DNA from: an uncultured Opitutia bacterium
Lineage (GTDB): Bacteria; Verrucomicrobiota; Verrucomicrobiia; Opitutales; Opitutaceae
Assembly (NCBI GenBank): GCA_903820035.1
Contig: CAIJFT010000332.1
Span: 1-54,434, forward strand
Direction: 5' to 3'
Length of the DNA stretch: 54,434 bases
Positions 18,976 through 28,003 of this stretch are shown in pieces. The stretch's first letter is position 1. Every line of letters starts with the position of its first letter. Under the pieces are notes generated by a model. The model searched no databases. It had not been told where the DNA came from and was given only the letters and a program-made list of their open reading frames with translations. Made by a program: the position numbers and the translations under genes.

Positions 18976-19024
18976 GTGGGAGCGGATTTACCCCTCAACT
19001 GTCGGGGCCTAAAGCCCCTCCCAC
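18976..19024. repeat. GTGGGAG...CTCCCAC palindromic element
   Basis: Outer arms GTGGGAG (18976-18982) and CTCCCAC (19018-19024) enclose an inner hairpin GGGGC-CTAAA-GCCCC (19004-19018). It resembles REP-type double-hairpin elements and appears once in this window. Confidence 0.5.
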
Positions 19025-19083
19025 TGCCTGAGAGGCTCCCGTTCCCCGCTTGAAGTCGCGCGTCCGACTTCCGAGCGTGGCGC

Positions 19084-21492
19084 GTGCCTTCCCCGGTTCG
19101 ATCCGCCGTCCGACCGCTCGCCCTCGGCGTGCTGCTCGCCGCGCTGCTATTTGCGGCCTATGCGGGGTCGTTGCGCGGACAATTTCTCTGGGACGACGAC
19201 CTGCATATTACCGCGAACCCAACGATCATCGGTCCGCTCGGGCTGAAGGAGATCTGGACGACGGCGCGGGCCAACTACTTCCCGCTTGTGCTCTCCAATT
19301 TTTGGGCGCAACACGCGCTCTGGGGCCTCGAACCGGCGGGCTATCGCGTGGTGACGCTCGCGTTTCATATCGCGGCGGCGCTGCTGCTTTGGCGGGTGTT
19401 GCTCCGCCTGCGGGTGCCGGGCGCTTGGCTCGGCGCGGCCCTGTGGGCGCTGCATCCCGTGCAGGTTGAGTCGGTCGCGTGGATCTGCGAACTCAAGAAT
19501 ACGCAGTCGGCGGTGTTCTTCCTGGCGGCGATTTACTGCTGGGCAAGGTGGCTGGAGGGCGACTCCGGGGCGGTGCCCTCCCTCGCGGCCGCGGCGGAGA
19601 AGCTAGGTCGGACGGAGAGCTGCCCTCCGCAGAGAGCGAACACCTGGTACGCGGCGGTTGTGGCCTGCGCGGTCGCGGCGATCCTGAGTAAGCCGTCGAC
19701 GGTCATGCTGCCGGTGGCGTTGGGGCTTTGCACGTGGTGGCTCCGCGGCGCGATAGGTTGGCGGGATGCGGTGCGGCTGGCGCCCTTTTTTGCGCTTTCG
19801 GCGTTTGCCGCCGGCTGGACCATTTGGGAACAGAAATACCACTCCGGCGCGATCGGGCCCGAATGGTCGCAGACTTTGCCCGAGCGAGTCGCAATCGCGG
19901 GACGCGTGATCTGGTTTTACCTCGGCCAACTCGCTTGGCCGGAACCGCTCATGTTCATTTATCCGCGTTGGGAGCCGGGGGTGGCGGGTTGGGGCAATAT
20001 CGCGGCGCCGGTGCTGGCGCTGGTGGGATTGGCGATCCTCTGCCTTTGGGCGTGGCGGGTGCGGACGGTGGCGGCGCGGGCCGCTTTTTTCGCGGCGGCG
20101 TTCTTTGTCGCGCTGCTGTTTCCGGTGCTGGGCTTCTTCAACGTCTATTTTTTCAGGTATTCATTTGTTGGCGACCACTTCCAGTACCTCGCCAGCATGG
20201 GGCCGCTGGTACTCGCCGGAGCGGCGTTGTCGCGATTTGGTCCACGCGTGACCACGGTTGCCGGCTTAGCGCTCGTGGCGGTGCTGGGGCTGGCCACGGC
20301 GCGGCATGCGCGCGTGTTTCTCAGCAACGAGGCGTTGTGGCGCGATACCGTGACGAAGAATCCGCCGGCGGTGATGGCGTGGCTCAATTTGGCCGATACG
20401 TATGCGCGGGCCGAGCGCTACGACGAAGCGATTGCGACCTTCCGGCGCGCGGTAGAGATTAAACCGACGGATCCCGACGGCTGGAACGACCTCGGCAACG
20501 TGCTCGTACTGACGGGACGTCCGGCGGAAGCAGTGCCACACTTTGAACGGGCGATCGCCTTGAAGCCCGGGCTGGCGCCCGCGCACAACAACCTTGGCAA
20601 CGCGCTCCGCGAGCTCGGTCGTGGCGAGGAGGCCGCGGCGTGTTACCGGCGGGCGCTCGGACTCGATCCGACCTACGCCGGGGCGCTCAATAATCTCGGT
20701 GGCCAGCTTGCCGAACTGGGCCGGGCGGCGGAGGCGCGGCCGTTGCTGGAGCGCGCGCTGCAACTCAAGCCGGGTGATGCGGCGGTCTTGGACAACCTGG
20801 CGGGGGCCTTGCGCGACACCGGCGATCCGGCGGCCGGGCTCGTCCGACATGAGGCGGCGCTCAAGTCCGTGCCGTCGCGCGCGGAATACCAGGCGAATTA
20901 CGGCCGGACGCTGCTGGCCGCGGGGCGGACGGCGGATGGGTTGGCGGCGTTGGCGCGGGCCTTGGAGTTGAAACCCGCGCTGATCGCCGCGCGCAGCCGC
21001 TACGCGCTGGCGTTGGCGGACGCTGGCCGCCTCGGTGAAGCGATGGCGGTGCTGGAGCGCGGGGTGGCGTTGGTGCCGGAATCGGCCGAGGCGAGATTAA
21101 ACCTTGGTGCGGCCTTGGCGCAGCAGGGGCGCCCCGCTGAGGCCTTGGTTCACTTCGAGGTCGCGGTGCGGCTCCAGCCGGGATCCGCGGCGGCGCAGCT
21201 GAACCGCGGCAACGCGCTCGTGGCGCTGCGCCGGATCGACGAGGCGGTGGTCGCCTATGGGGCGGCGGCGGCGGCGCAGCCGGATTCATTCCCAGCGCGC
21301 AGCCAGTTGGCGGTGGTGCTCGTCAACACGGGAAAGCTCGGGGAGGCCGTGCCGCATTTCGAGGCGGCGCTGCGGTTGAACCCGCAGTCGGCGGAGTTGC
21401 ACCAGAATTTTGCGCAGGTGCTCGATGCGTTGGGCCGGCGCCGCGAGGCGTTCGAGCATTTTGAGGCCGCGGCGCGATTGCCGCGGCGGTAG
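19084..21492 (+). CDS. TMTC-like polytopic membrane protein with 11 C-terminal TPR repeats
   Basis: 802-residue paralogue of the gene at 6512. Residues 1-420 are hydrophobic helices with FLWDDDLHI after helix 1, ALHPVQVESVAWICELKNTQ, and FFNVYFFRYSFVGDHFQYL. Eleven consecutive TPR units occupy ~425-800. The acidic loop WDDD is more complete than the WNDSD of the paralogue, so this copy fits better as a TMTC-type glycosyltransferase; that activity is inferred. The start is GTG at 19084, directly ahead of the first helix. A ~25-residue stretch (GAVPSLAAAAEKLGRTES...) between two helices is absent from the paralogue and is bounded in DNA by an 8-bp direct repeat. The C-terminal TPRs probably hold partner proteins. 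Confidence 0.85.
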   Translation: MPSPVRSAVRPLALGVLLAALLFAAYAGSLRGQFLWDDDLHITANPTIIGPLGLKEIWTTARANYFPLVLSNFWAQHALWGLEPAGYRVVTLAFHIAAALLLWRVLLRLRVPGAWLGAALWALHPVQVESVAWICELKNTQSAVFFLAAIYCWARWLEGDSGAVPSLAAAAEKLGRTESCPPQRANTWYAAVVACAVAAILSKPSTVMLPVALGLCTWWLRGAIGWRDAVRLAPFFALSAFAAGWTIWEQKYHSGAIGPEWSQTLPERVAIAGRVIWFYLGQLAWPEPLMFIYPRWEPGVAGWGNIAAPVLALVGLAILCLWAWRVRTVAARAAFFAAAFFVALLFPVLGFFNVYFFRYSFVGDHFQYLASMGPLVLAGAALSRFGPRVTTVAGLALVAVLGLATARHARVFLSNEALWRDTVTKNPPAVMAWLNLADTYARAERYDEAIATFRRAVEIKPTDPDGWNDLGNVLVLTGRPAEAVPHFERAIALKPGLAPAHNNLGNALRELGRGEEAAACYRRALGLDPTYAGALNNLGGQLAELGRAAEARPLLERALQLKPGDAAVLDNLAGALRDTGDPAAGLVRHEAALKSVPSRAEYQANYGRTLLAAGRTADGLAALARALELKPALIAARSRYALALADAGRLGEAMAVLERGVALVPESAEARLNLGAALAQQGRPAEALVHFEVAVRLQPGSAAAQLNRGNALVALRRIDEAVVAYGAAAAAQPDSFPARSQLAVVLVNTGKLGEAVPHFEAALRLNPQSAELHQNFAQVLDALGRRREAFEHFEAAARLPRR
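19574..19628. repeat. TGCCCTCC direct repeat bounding an in-frame insertion
   Basis: TGCCCTCC occurs at 19574-19581 and again at 19621-19628. It frames a segment inside the TMTC-like gene that has no counterpart in the paralogue at 6512. It could be a small in-frame repeat insertion or simple divergence of a loop. Confidence 0.35.
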
Positions 21493-21503
21493 GACGACGA
21501 GGT

Positions 21504-21574
21504 GTAGGCCGGCCGGTGCCGGGCTTCACGTTTCGCCCGACGTTCGGAGGAGCCCGCCAAACGGGCCGGCCTAC
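21504..21574. repeat. TGTAGGCC-type palindromic element
   Basis: Perfect 11-bp inverted repeat GTAGGCCGGCC (21504-21514) / GGCCGGCCTAC (21564-21574), 11 bp after the stop of the TMTC-like gene. Related half-elements lie at 40957-40983 (inside a gene) and 49069-49096. Confidence 0.65.
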
Positions 21575-21587
21575 AGAAAAACCCGAT

Positions 21588-21662
21588 GTAGCCCTGCGCG
21601 TGAGCGGAACGAAGGTCCGTGTGCGGGACCGGTCCGGTCCCGCCGCTCACGCGGCGGGCTAC
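21588..21662. repeat. GTAGCCCTGCGC-type double element
   Basis: Begins GTAGCCCTGCGCGTGAGCGG and ends CGCTCACGCGGCGGGCTAC, an imperfect inverted repeat with an internal GGGACCGGTCC palindrome. It ends 6 bp before the stop of the RND pump gene on the minus strand, so it lies between two convergent genes. Confidence 0.65.
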
Positions 21663-21667
21663 GGGGC

Positions 21668-24600
21668 TCACTTCGCGGCGGCGGTCACGGCCTGACCTTC
21701 GCGCTCAAGTTCGTCGACGGACTTCGGCGTGAGATAGCGCGTGAAGCGTTCCATGTAGATGTAGAACACCGGCGTGATGTAGAGCGTCAGTAACTGGGAA
21801 ACCAAGAGGCCGCCGACCACGGCGAGACCCAGCGTGCGTCGGGCGTCGGCTCCGGCGCCCCAGCCGAGGGCGATGGGCAATGTGCCGGCGAGGGCGGCGA
21901 CGGTGGTCATCATGATCGGGCGGAAGCGGACAATGCAGGCCTCGTAGATGGCTTCCTCGGCGCTGCGGTGGCGCGTGCGTTTGGCGTCGAGGGCGAAGTC
22001 GATCATCATGATGGCATTCTTTTTCACGATGCCGATGAGCATGATGAGTCCGACGTAGCCGTAGATGTTCAGCTCTTGCTTGAAGATCAGCAGTGTCACC
22101 AGCGCGCCGAAGGTGGCGGAGGGTAGGCCGGAGAGAATCGTGAGCGGGTGGACAAAGTCCTCATAGAGCACGCCCAGCACCAGATAGATGACGAGCACCG
22201 CGATGAGGAGCGTCCAGCCGAGTCCGCGCAGTGAGCTGGTGAAGGCGGCGGCCGTGCCTTGGAAGGTGCCGTTGACGGTGGATGGCATCACTTCGCGGGC
22301 GATGCGTTCGATCTCCGCGGTGGCCTGACTGAGGGCGAAGTCCGGCAGGAGGTTGAAGGTGATGGTGACGGCGGGTACCTGACCCATGTGGGCGACCGTG
22401 AGCGGGCCGACGGTTTGGCGGATCTTCGAAACGGCCTCGAGCGGGATCTGCTTACCGTCGCGGTTGCGGAGGTAGAGCAGCGAGAGCGAGCTCGGGTCGC
22501 GTTGGTACTTCGGATCGAGTTCGAGGATGACCGAGTATTGGTTGGTGGGCGTGTAGATGGTTGAGACCTGCCGCGCGCCGAAAGCGCTGTAGAGGCTCTC
22601 CTCGACTTGCGAGGCGTTGAGCCCGAGCGACGACGCCTTGTCGCGGTCGATGTCGATGATGACCTGCGGGCTCGTGATCTGCAGGTCGGAGTTCACATCG
22701 ATGAGGCCGGGGATTTCCTTCACCCGGTCCAGCATCACCGGCGTCGCCTTGTACAATTCCTGGAGGTCCGTGCCGTAGAGCGTGTATTGATAGACCGAGG
22801 TCGAGCCGCGGCTGCCGAGGCGGATGCTCGGGGGGACCTGGGGAAATACTTTTACGCCGGGGATGCCTGCCGTGTCGTTGCGCAGCATCTGGGCAATCAC
22901 GGTCGCATTGGGACGCTTGTCGCGGTCAATGAGGCCGACGAACATGCGTCCGGTGTTGATGGAGCCGCCGCCGCTGCGACCGAAGCTCCCCATCATGGAC
23001 GAGCGGTCGGCGACGTAGGGATTTTTGGCCACGGCCGCCATGACGGCGCGCTGGTGGCGGACCATGGCCTCGAACGAAACATCCTGCGCCGCTTCGATCG
23101 AGACGCTAATGCGGCCGGTGTCTTCGGTCGGAATGAAGCCCTTCGGCAAGAGGACGAGCAGCCAGATCGTCAGGCCGACCGTGGCGAAGGCGACGAGCAA
23201 GGTTAGGCCGCGGTGGCGCAGCGCGGCCTTCAGGGTGATGTCGTAGAGCTTCACGCTGCCCTGCAGGAGGCTTTCAGTGGCGCGGTAAAACCAGCCGTGG
23301 GCGACCCCATGCTGGATTGGCCGCAGGAAGCGGCTGCACAGCATCGGGGTGAGGGTGAGGGAGACGAAGCCCGACACCAGGATCGCGGCGCTGATGGTCA
23401 CGGCGAACTCGAACAGCAGGCGCCCGAGGACGCCGCCCATGAACAGCACGGGGATGAAGACCGCGACGAGCGAGATCGTCATCGAGAGGATGGTGAACCC
23501 GATTTCGCGCGAGCCCTTGAGCGCCGCCGCCATCGGCGTTTCGCCGAGCTCGATGTGCCGGACAATGTTTTCCAGCATGACGATGGCGTCGTCGACGACG
23601 AAGCCCACCGACAGCGTGAGAGCGAGGAGGGAGATGTTATCGATGCTGAAGTTGCAGAAATACATCACCGCAAACGTACCGAGTACGGCGATGGGCATCG
23701 CGATACTGGGGATGAGGGTGGCGGCGGCGGAGCGCAGAAACAGGAAGATCACGAGCACCACGAGGATGATGGCGAGGATCAGGGTGAACTTGACGTCGTG
23801 CACCGAGTCGCGGATCGGAAGCGACTTGTCGCTGAAGATCTCGAGCCGGATCGCGGCGGGCAGTTGGGCGCGGAACGCGGGGAGCAGGGCCTTGATGCCG
23901 TCGACGACCTTGATCGTGTTCGTGCCCGGCTGGCGTTGGATCGAGAGCGTGATGGCGCGAACGGCCTTCTGGCCGCTGGCGAACGTCGGATCCTCTTCGC
24001 CGTCGACGAACCGCTGGTCGAACCAGCTGTAGGATTTTTCGTTTTCAATGCCGTCGATTACATTGGCGACATCGGCGAGGCGAACGGCGGAGCCGTTGCG
24101 ATAGCTGACGATGACCTTGCGGAAACCTTCGGCCGAGCCGAGTTGTCCGGTCGCGATCAACGTCGTGGACTTATGGGCGCCGTCGAGGGTGCCGGCGGGG
24201 AGGTTGACGTTGTTGGCGTCCAGGGCGCTGCGGACCTCGTCGATGCCGATGCCGCGGGCGGCGAGGGCGCGCGGATCGAGGCGCACCCGCACGGCATATT
24301 TCTGCGAGCCGTAAACGTTGACCTGGGAAACGCCGTCGACCGTCGAGAGCCGTTGGGCGAGGACCGTCTCGGCGTATTCGTTGACTTCCGAAAGCGAAAG
24401 CGTGTCGGACAGTAGAGCGAGCAGCAGCACCGAGTCTTCCGCGGGGTTGGATTTGCGGAAAGACGGCGGGCTCGGCATGTCCCGCGGCAGCCGGCGCTGC
24501 ACGGCGGCAATCGCCGATTGCACGTCCTGCGCGGCGCCGTCGATGTTGCGGTCGAGATTGAACTGCAGGGTGATCGATGTGCTCCCGAGCGAGCTGGTCG

Positions 24601-24844
24601 ACGTCATCGAGTCGATGCCGGCGATGCTCGAGAACTGTTGTTCGAGCGGCGTGGCGACCGAGGCGGCCATCGTTTCCGGGCTGGCGCCGGGGAGGCTGGC
24701 CGAGACGGAGATGGTGGGGAAGTCGACGTTCGGCAGATCGCTGACGGGCAGCTTTTCGTACGCCATCCACCCGAAGAGGGTGATGGCGGCGGTGACGAGC
24801 GTCGTCATCACCGGGCGGCGGATGAACTGTTCGGGAATGTTCAT
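21668..24844 (-). CDS. RND-family multidrug efflux transporter (MdtB/MdtC-like inner-membrane pump)
   Basis: 1,058-residue proton-driven efflux pump of the HAE1 RND family. It has the N-terminal cytoplasmic start FIRRPVMTTL, porter segments such as LPNVDFPTISVSASLPGA and TLQFNLDRNIDGAAQDVQ (an MdtB/C-like wording), and the proton-relay helix GFVVDDAIVMLENI with paired Asp near residues 410-415. The C-terminal half is a repeat of the first (GIVKKNAIMMIDFALDA; MMTTVAALAGTLPIALG). It overlaps the adaptor gene by 4 bp (ATGA at 24841-24844) and is second in the operon. No outer-membrane factor gene is nearby, so it must borrow a TolC-like partner. Substrates cannot be told from sequence. Confidence 0.95.
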   Translation of the reverse strand: MNIPEQFIRRPVMTTLVTAAITLFGWMAYEKLPVSDLPNVDFPTISVSASLPGASPETMAASVATPLEQQFSSIAGIDSMTSTSSLGSTSITLQFNLDRNIDGAAQDVQSAIAAVQRRLPRDMPSPPSFRKSNPAEDSVLLLALLSDTLSLSEVNEYAETVLAQRLSTVDGVSQVNVYGSQKYAVRVRLDPRALAARGIGIDEVRSALDANNVNLPAGTLDGAHKSTTLIATGQLGSAEGFRKVIVSYRNGSAVRLADVANVIDGIENEKSYSWFDQRFVDGEEDPTFASGQKAVRAITLSIQRQPGTNTIKVVDGIKALLPAFRAQLPAAIRLEIFSDKSLPIRDSVHDVKFTLILAIILVVLVIFLFLRSAAATLIPSIAMPIAVLGTFAVMYFCNFSIDNISLLALTLSVGFVVDDAIVMLENIVRHIELGETPMAAALKGSREIGFTILSMTISLVAVFIPVLFMGGVLGRLLFEFAVTISAAILVSGFVSLTLTPMLCSRFLRPIQHGVAHGWFYRATESLLQGSVKLYDITLKAALRHRGLTLLVAFATVGLTIWLLVLLPKGFIPTEDTGRISVSIEAAQDVSFEAMVRHQRAVMAAVAKNPYVADRSSMMGSFGRSGGGSINTGRMFVGLIDRDKRPNATVIAQMLRNDTAGIPGVKVFPQVPPSIRLGSRGSTSVYQYTLYGTDLQELYKATPVMLDRVKEIPGLIDVNSDLQITSPQVIIDIDRDKASSLGLNASQVEESLYSAFGARQVSTIYTPTNQYSVILELDPKYQRDPSSLSLLYLRNRDGKQIPLEAVSKIRQTVGPLTVAHMGQVPAVTITFNLLPDFALSQATAEIERIAREVMPSTVNGTFQGTAAAFTSSLRGLGWTLLIAVLVIYLVLGVLYEDFVHPLTILSGLPSATFGALVTLLIFKQELNIYGYVGLIMLIGIVKKNAIMMIDFALDAKRTRHRSAEEAIYEACIVRFRPIMMTTVAALAGTLPIALGWGAGADARRTLGLAVVGGLLVSQLLTLYITPVFYIYMERFTRYLTPKSVDELEREGQAVTAAAK

Positions 24845-26073
24845 GGCGCTTTGTTTTCCTGGTCCTTCTTCTTGCCCTTGCCTTCACCGGCGCTCTTGCC
24901 GCTTTTGCCGGCCTTGGGGCCGGAGGTGCCGGCGGGGTCCTTGACTTCGACGGGGCGGCCGGGGACCACGCGCAACTGGCCGTCGATGACGATCATTTCA
25001 CCTTCGGTCAGGCCCTTGGCGATGACAGCGTCGGCCTCGAAATTGCGCTCGACCACGATCGGCCTGAGCTCGGCGGTCTTGTCGGCCTTGATCACGTAGA
25101 CGTGCTGGCCCGACTGCGACGTTTGCAACGAACTGCTCGGTACCGTCAGAACCTCCGGGGTGGCGAGGGTCACCGAAACGGTGGCGAATTGCCCCGGCCA
25201 GAGCCGTTGCTGGGAATTGGGGAACGAGGCTTTGAGCTTCAACGTGCCGGTCGAAGAATCGACGGTGTTGTCCATGAAGGTGAGCACTCCTTCCTCGGGT
25301 TTTTCGTCGGGCCCCGGCGGCACCACCTTGACCTTGAGCGCGCCGGTCGCGCGGTAGCGCGAGAGGGTGCCGAGATACTGTTGGGGGATGCCGAACGTGA
25401 CGTAGATCGGATTGAGCTGGTTGATGGTCACGAGCAGGCCACCAGCCTCATTGGTGCGGACGAGATCGCCCTCGTGCACCGTCATGTTGCCGGTACGGCC
25501 AGCCATCGGCGCCCGGATCGAGCAGTACTCGACGTTGAGTTTGGCGGTGGCGAGCTTGGCCTCGTCAGCCAGGACCTCGGACTCAAGGCTACGGGCGGTG
25601 TCGGAGATTTTCTCAAACTGCTCCTTCGACACCATCTGATCGGCGGTTAAACCACGGTAGCGTTCGACTTGGCTGCGGGCGGTCTCGAGTTGCAGCTTGG
25701 CCTTCTGCAGGTCGGCTTCGGCCGACTTGAGGGCGTTGACGAATGGTCGTGGGTCGATCTCGAAGAGGAGGTCGCCTTCCTTCACGTCCTGACCCTCCTT
25801 AATGGCGATGCGTTGGAGCGTCCCGGTAACCTGGGAGCGCACCGCGGTGGTGCGGATGGGTTCCACGGCCCCGATCGCCTCGATCATGAGGGGCACGACC
25901 TTGCGTTGGACGGTGCCCGCGAGCACCGGGGCGGCGCCTCCGCCGCGACCGCCCTTGGCGCCCGCGCCCCCGCTCGCGGCCGGCTTCGCGTCGCCGCATC
26001 CGGTCAGGCCTAGGGAAAGTGACAGGAGGGCGAGGACGGAGAGCAGTCGATGGCAAGAAATGAGCGACATCAT
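24841..26073 (-). CDS. RND efflux periplasmic adaptor, lipoprotein (MdtA/AcrA-like)
   Basis: 410-residue membrane-fusion protein linking the RND pump to an outer-membrane channel. The signal ends in a lipobox (LGLTGC, Cys26), so it is probably lipid-anchored. It has the lipoyl/hairpin halves (VTGTLQRIAIKEGQDVKEGD and YCSIRAPMAGRTGNMTVHEGD) around a coiled-coil hairpin (about residues 110-165). The beta-barrel and membrane-proximal domains follow. A Gly-rich linker follows the lipobox and a Lys-rich tail (KAGKSGKSAGEGKGKKK) ends the protein; both are unusual additions. Two adjacent ATGs (26073 and 26070) could start it. It is first in the two-gene pump operon and divergent from serA. Confidence 0.93.
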   Translation of the reverse strand: MMSLISCHRLLSVLALLSLSLGLTGCGDAKPAASGGAGAKGGRGGGAAPVLAGTVQRKVVPLMIEAIGAVEPIRTTAVRSQVTGTLQRIAIKEGQDVKEGDLLFEIDPRPFVNALKSAEADLQKAKLQLETARSQVERYRGLTADQMVSKEQFEKISDTARSLESEVLADEAKLATAKLNVEYCSIRAPMAGRTGNMTVHEGDLVRTNEAGGLLVTINQLNPIYVTFGIPQQYLGTLSRYRATGALKVKVVPPGPDEKPEEGVLTFMDNTVDSSTGTLKLKASFPNSQQRLWPGQFATVSVTLATPEVLTVPSSSLQTSQSGQHVYVIKADKTAELRPIVVERNFEADAVIAKGLTEGEMIVIDGQLRVVPGRPVEVKDPAGTSGPKAGKSGKSAGEGKGKKKDQENKAP

Positions 26074-26193
26074 GGGATCGGGGAGGGGCTAAGTCCGGTA
26101 AACGCAAGAGGCGAAGCCCCTTGTTGGACGGGAACCGAGTGGGGGGGGGCGAAATGCTTTTGTCAAAGGTCTGCGGCTGGACGAAGCAAAAAT

Positions 26194-26235
26194 GGAAAAG
26201 GCCCGCGGTCTCGGCCCGGGGCCCAAAGCTTTTCC
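26194..26235 (+). promoter_or_regulatory. Hairpin in the serA upstream region
   Basis: Arms GGAAAAG (26194-26200) and CTTTTCC (26229-26235) surround a G+C-rich inner palindrome (GGCCC / GGGCC), ending 47 bp before the serA ATG. It could be a leader structure or a chance palindrome in the divergent spacer between serA and the efflux operon. It matches no riboswitch class I recognise. Confidence 0.3.
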
Positions 26236-26282
26236 TTGCTAGGGATGCGTGCGGGGATTTCCCTCGGAAGAATTTTTCTCTG

Positions 26283-27872
26283 ATGAAAGTCCTCGTAGCC
26301 GACAAGATCTCACCCAAGGGAGTAGCCTACCTGCGCCAGCAGCCCGGCCTCGAAGTCATTGAGGCCTACGGCTCGTCGCCGGAAAAGGTCCTTGAGCTCG
26401 TCAAGGACGTGCACGCCATCGCTGTCCGCTCGGAGACGAAGATTACGGCGGAGGTCTTCAAGGCCGCCCCGCTTCTTAAGGTTGTCGGCCGCGCCGGCGT
26501 TGGCGTGGACAACGTCGACGTCGAGGCCGCCACCAACCATGGGGTCGTCGTCATGAACACGCCCGCGGGCAACACCATCGCCACGGCCGAACTCACGTTC
26601 ACCCATATTCTCTGTGGCGCGCGCCCGGTGCCGCAGGCCGGCGCCTCGATGAAGACCGGCCAGTGGGATCGCAAGAGCTTCTCGGGTATCGAACTTTTCC
26701 GCAAAACGCTCGGCATCGTCGGCCTTGGCCGGATCGGCGGCGAAGTCGCCAAACGGGCCCAAGCTTTCGGGATGCGCGTGCTCGCTTTCGACCCCTATCT
26801 TGCACCCAGTCGCGCCAAGGCGATGCAGGTTGAAGGTGTCACCCTCGACGAACTGCTCACGCAGTCGGACTACATCACGGTGCACATGCCGCTGACCGAC
26901 GATACGAAGTACATGATCGACGAGGCGGCCTTCGAGAAGTGCAAGAAAGGTCTCCGCATCTTCAACTGCGCCCGCGGCGGCATCATCAAGGAGTCCGCCC
27001 TCATCGCGGCCCTCAAGAGCGGCAAGGTGGCGGCTGCCGGCCTTGATGTTTTTGAAGAGGAGCCTTTGGCGAAGGATAGCGAGTTCCGCTCGCTGCCCAA
27101 CGTCGTACTCACTCCGCACCTCGGCGCCTCCACGGCCGAAGCGCAGGAATCAGTCGGCATCGAGATTGCCGAGCAGATCGCCGACGTTCTCAACGGGGGC
27201 GTGATCCGCAACGCCGTCAACGTCCCCTCGATCGACGCCGCCGCACTGAAGATCCTCGGGCCCTACCTCGACCTCGGCACCAAGCTGGGCACCCTCGTAC
27301 AGCAGATTGCGCCCGCGCAGATCGCGCAACTGCGCATCACCTACTACGGCAAGCTCGTCGATCTCGACGCCAACGCCGTCACCCGCGCCATTGAACGCGG
27401 CTATCTGCGCCGGATCAGCGGCGAGCAGGTTAATTTCGTCAACGCCCCGGTGCTGCTCGAGCGGCTCGGCATTCGCGCGGAAGTGGTGAAGTCAACCGAC
27501 GACTGCGGTTACAGTGAACTCATCAAGGTCGAGGCGGTTGCGCCCGATGCACAGGTGTACTCGGCGGCTGGTACGCTCATCGGCAAGGGCAACCAGCCCC
27601 GCATTGTCAGCATCAACAGCCGCGAGGTCGAAGTCGCGGCCGACGGCAAACTGCTCGTCCTGGAAAACGTCGACCAACCCGGCATGGTTGGCACGATCGG
27701 CACCATCCTCGGCAAGGCGAACGTCAACATCGCCGACATGTCGCTCTCCCGCCTCACCCCCGGCGGCACCGCCTACATGGTGGTGCGCGTCGATACCGAG
27801 CCCGGCGAGGATGCGCGCAAGGACATCAAGGGCCATCCCGCCATCAAAATGGCCAAGTTTGTTCAGCTGTGA
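26283..27872 (+). CDS. serA: D-3-phosphoglycerate dehydrogenase
   Basis: Oxidises 3-phosphoglycerate to 3-phosphohydroxypyruvate with NAD, the first step of serine synthesis. It is a 529-residue long-form enzyme: substrate-binding domain, Rossmann domain (GIVGLGRIGGEVAKRA), catalytic Arg in NCARGGIIKE (about 230), Glu in DVFEEEPL (about 258) and His in LTPHLGAST (about 280). An intervening ASB domain follows (about 320-450). A C-terminal ACT domain (VLENVDQPGMVGTIGTILG) probably gives serine feedback. The ATG at 26283 starts MKVLVADKISPKG, the normal N-terminus; in-frame codons upstream have no homologous character. The segment CGARPVPQAGASMKTGQW is an unusual version of a region that normally reads like ARNIPQA. 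It heads the plus-strand biosynthetic cluster. Confidence 0.96.
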   Translation: MKVLVADKISPKGVAYLRQQPGLEVIEAYGSSPEKVLELVKDVHAIAVRSETKITAEVFKAAPLLKVVGRAGVGVDNVDVEAATNHGVVVMNTPAGNTIATAELTFTHILCGARPVPQAGASMKTGQWDRKSFSGIELFRKTLGIVGLGRIGGEVAKRAQAFGMRVLAFDPYLAPSRAKAMQVEGVTLDELLTQSDYITVHMPLTDDTKYMIDEAAFEKCKKGLRIFNCARGGIIKESALIAALKSGKVAAAGLDVFEEEPLAKDSEFRSLPNVVLTPHLGASTAEAQESVGIEIAEQIADVLNGGVIRNAVNVPSIDAAALKILGPYLDLGTKLGTLVQQIAPAQIAQLRITYYGKLVDLDANAVTRAIERGYLRRISGEQVNFVNAPVLLERLGIRAEVVKSTDDCGYSELIKVEAVAPDAQVYSAAGTLIGKGNQPRIVSINSREVEVAADGKLLVLENVDQPGMVGTIGTILGKANVNIADMSLSRLTPGGTAYMVVRVDTEPGEDARKDIKGHPAIKMAKFVQL

Positions 27873-27874
27873 GC

Positions 27875-27955
27875 GGTAGACGCTCAGGTTGCCCGGCGTT
27901 TACCGGCCGGAACTTGGCCGCAGCGGCCGCTGGTCCCGCCGTTCAGGCGGTGGGA
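27875..27955. repeat. Pair of G+C-rich hairpins after serA
   Basis: First hairpin: GGTAGACGC / GCGTTTACC (27875-27904, 8 of 9 positions complementary), 2 bp after the serA stop. Second: TCCCGCC-GTTCA-GGCGG(T)GGGA (27934-27955). Neither has a T-tract. The pair looks like a degenerate relative of the GTAGCCC-type double elements and may also slow transcription into plsY. Confidence 0.4.
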
Positions 27956-28003
27956 TACCGGCGCGGTCGGAGTGGCGCTGCGTAACCCAACGCCGTTTCT
28001 GTC

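Noticed and set aside
26121-26282. 54-codon in-frame extension ahead of serA
   Set aside because: SerA enzymes normally begin at the MKVLVADK-type sequence; the upstream part has no homologous character.
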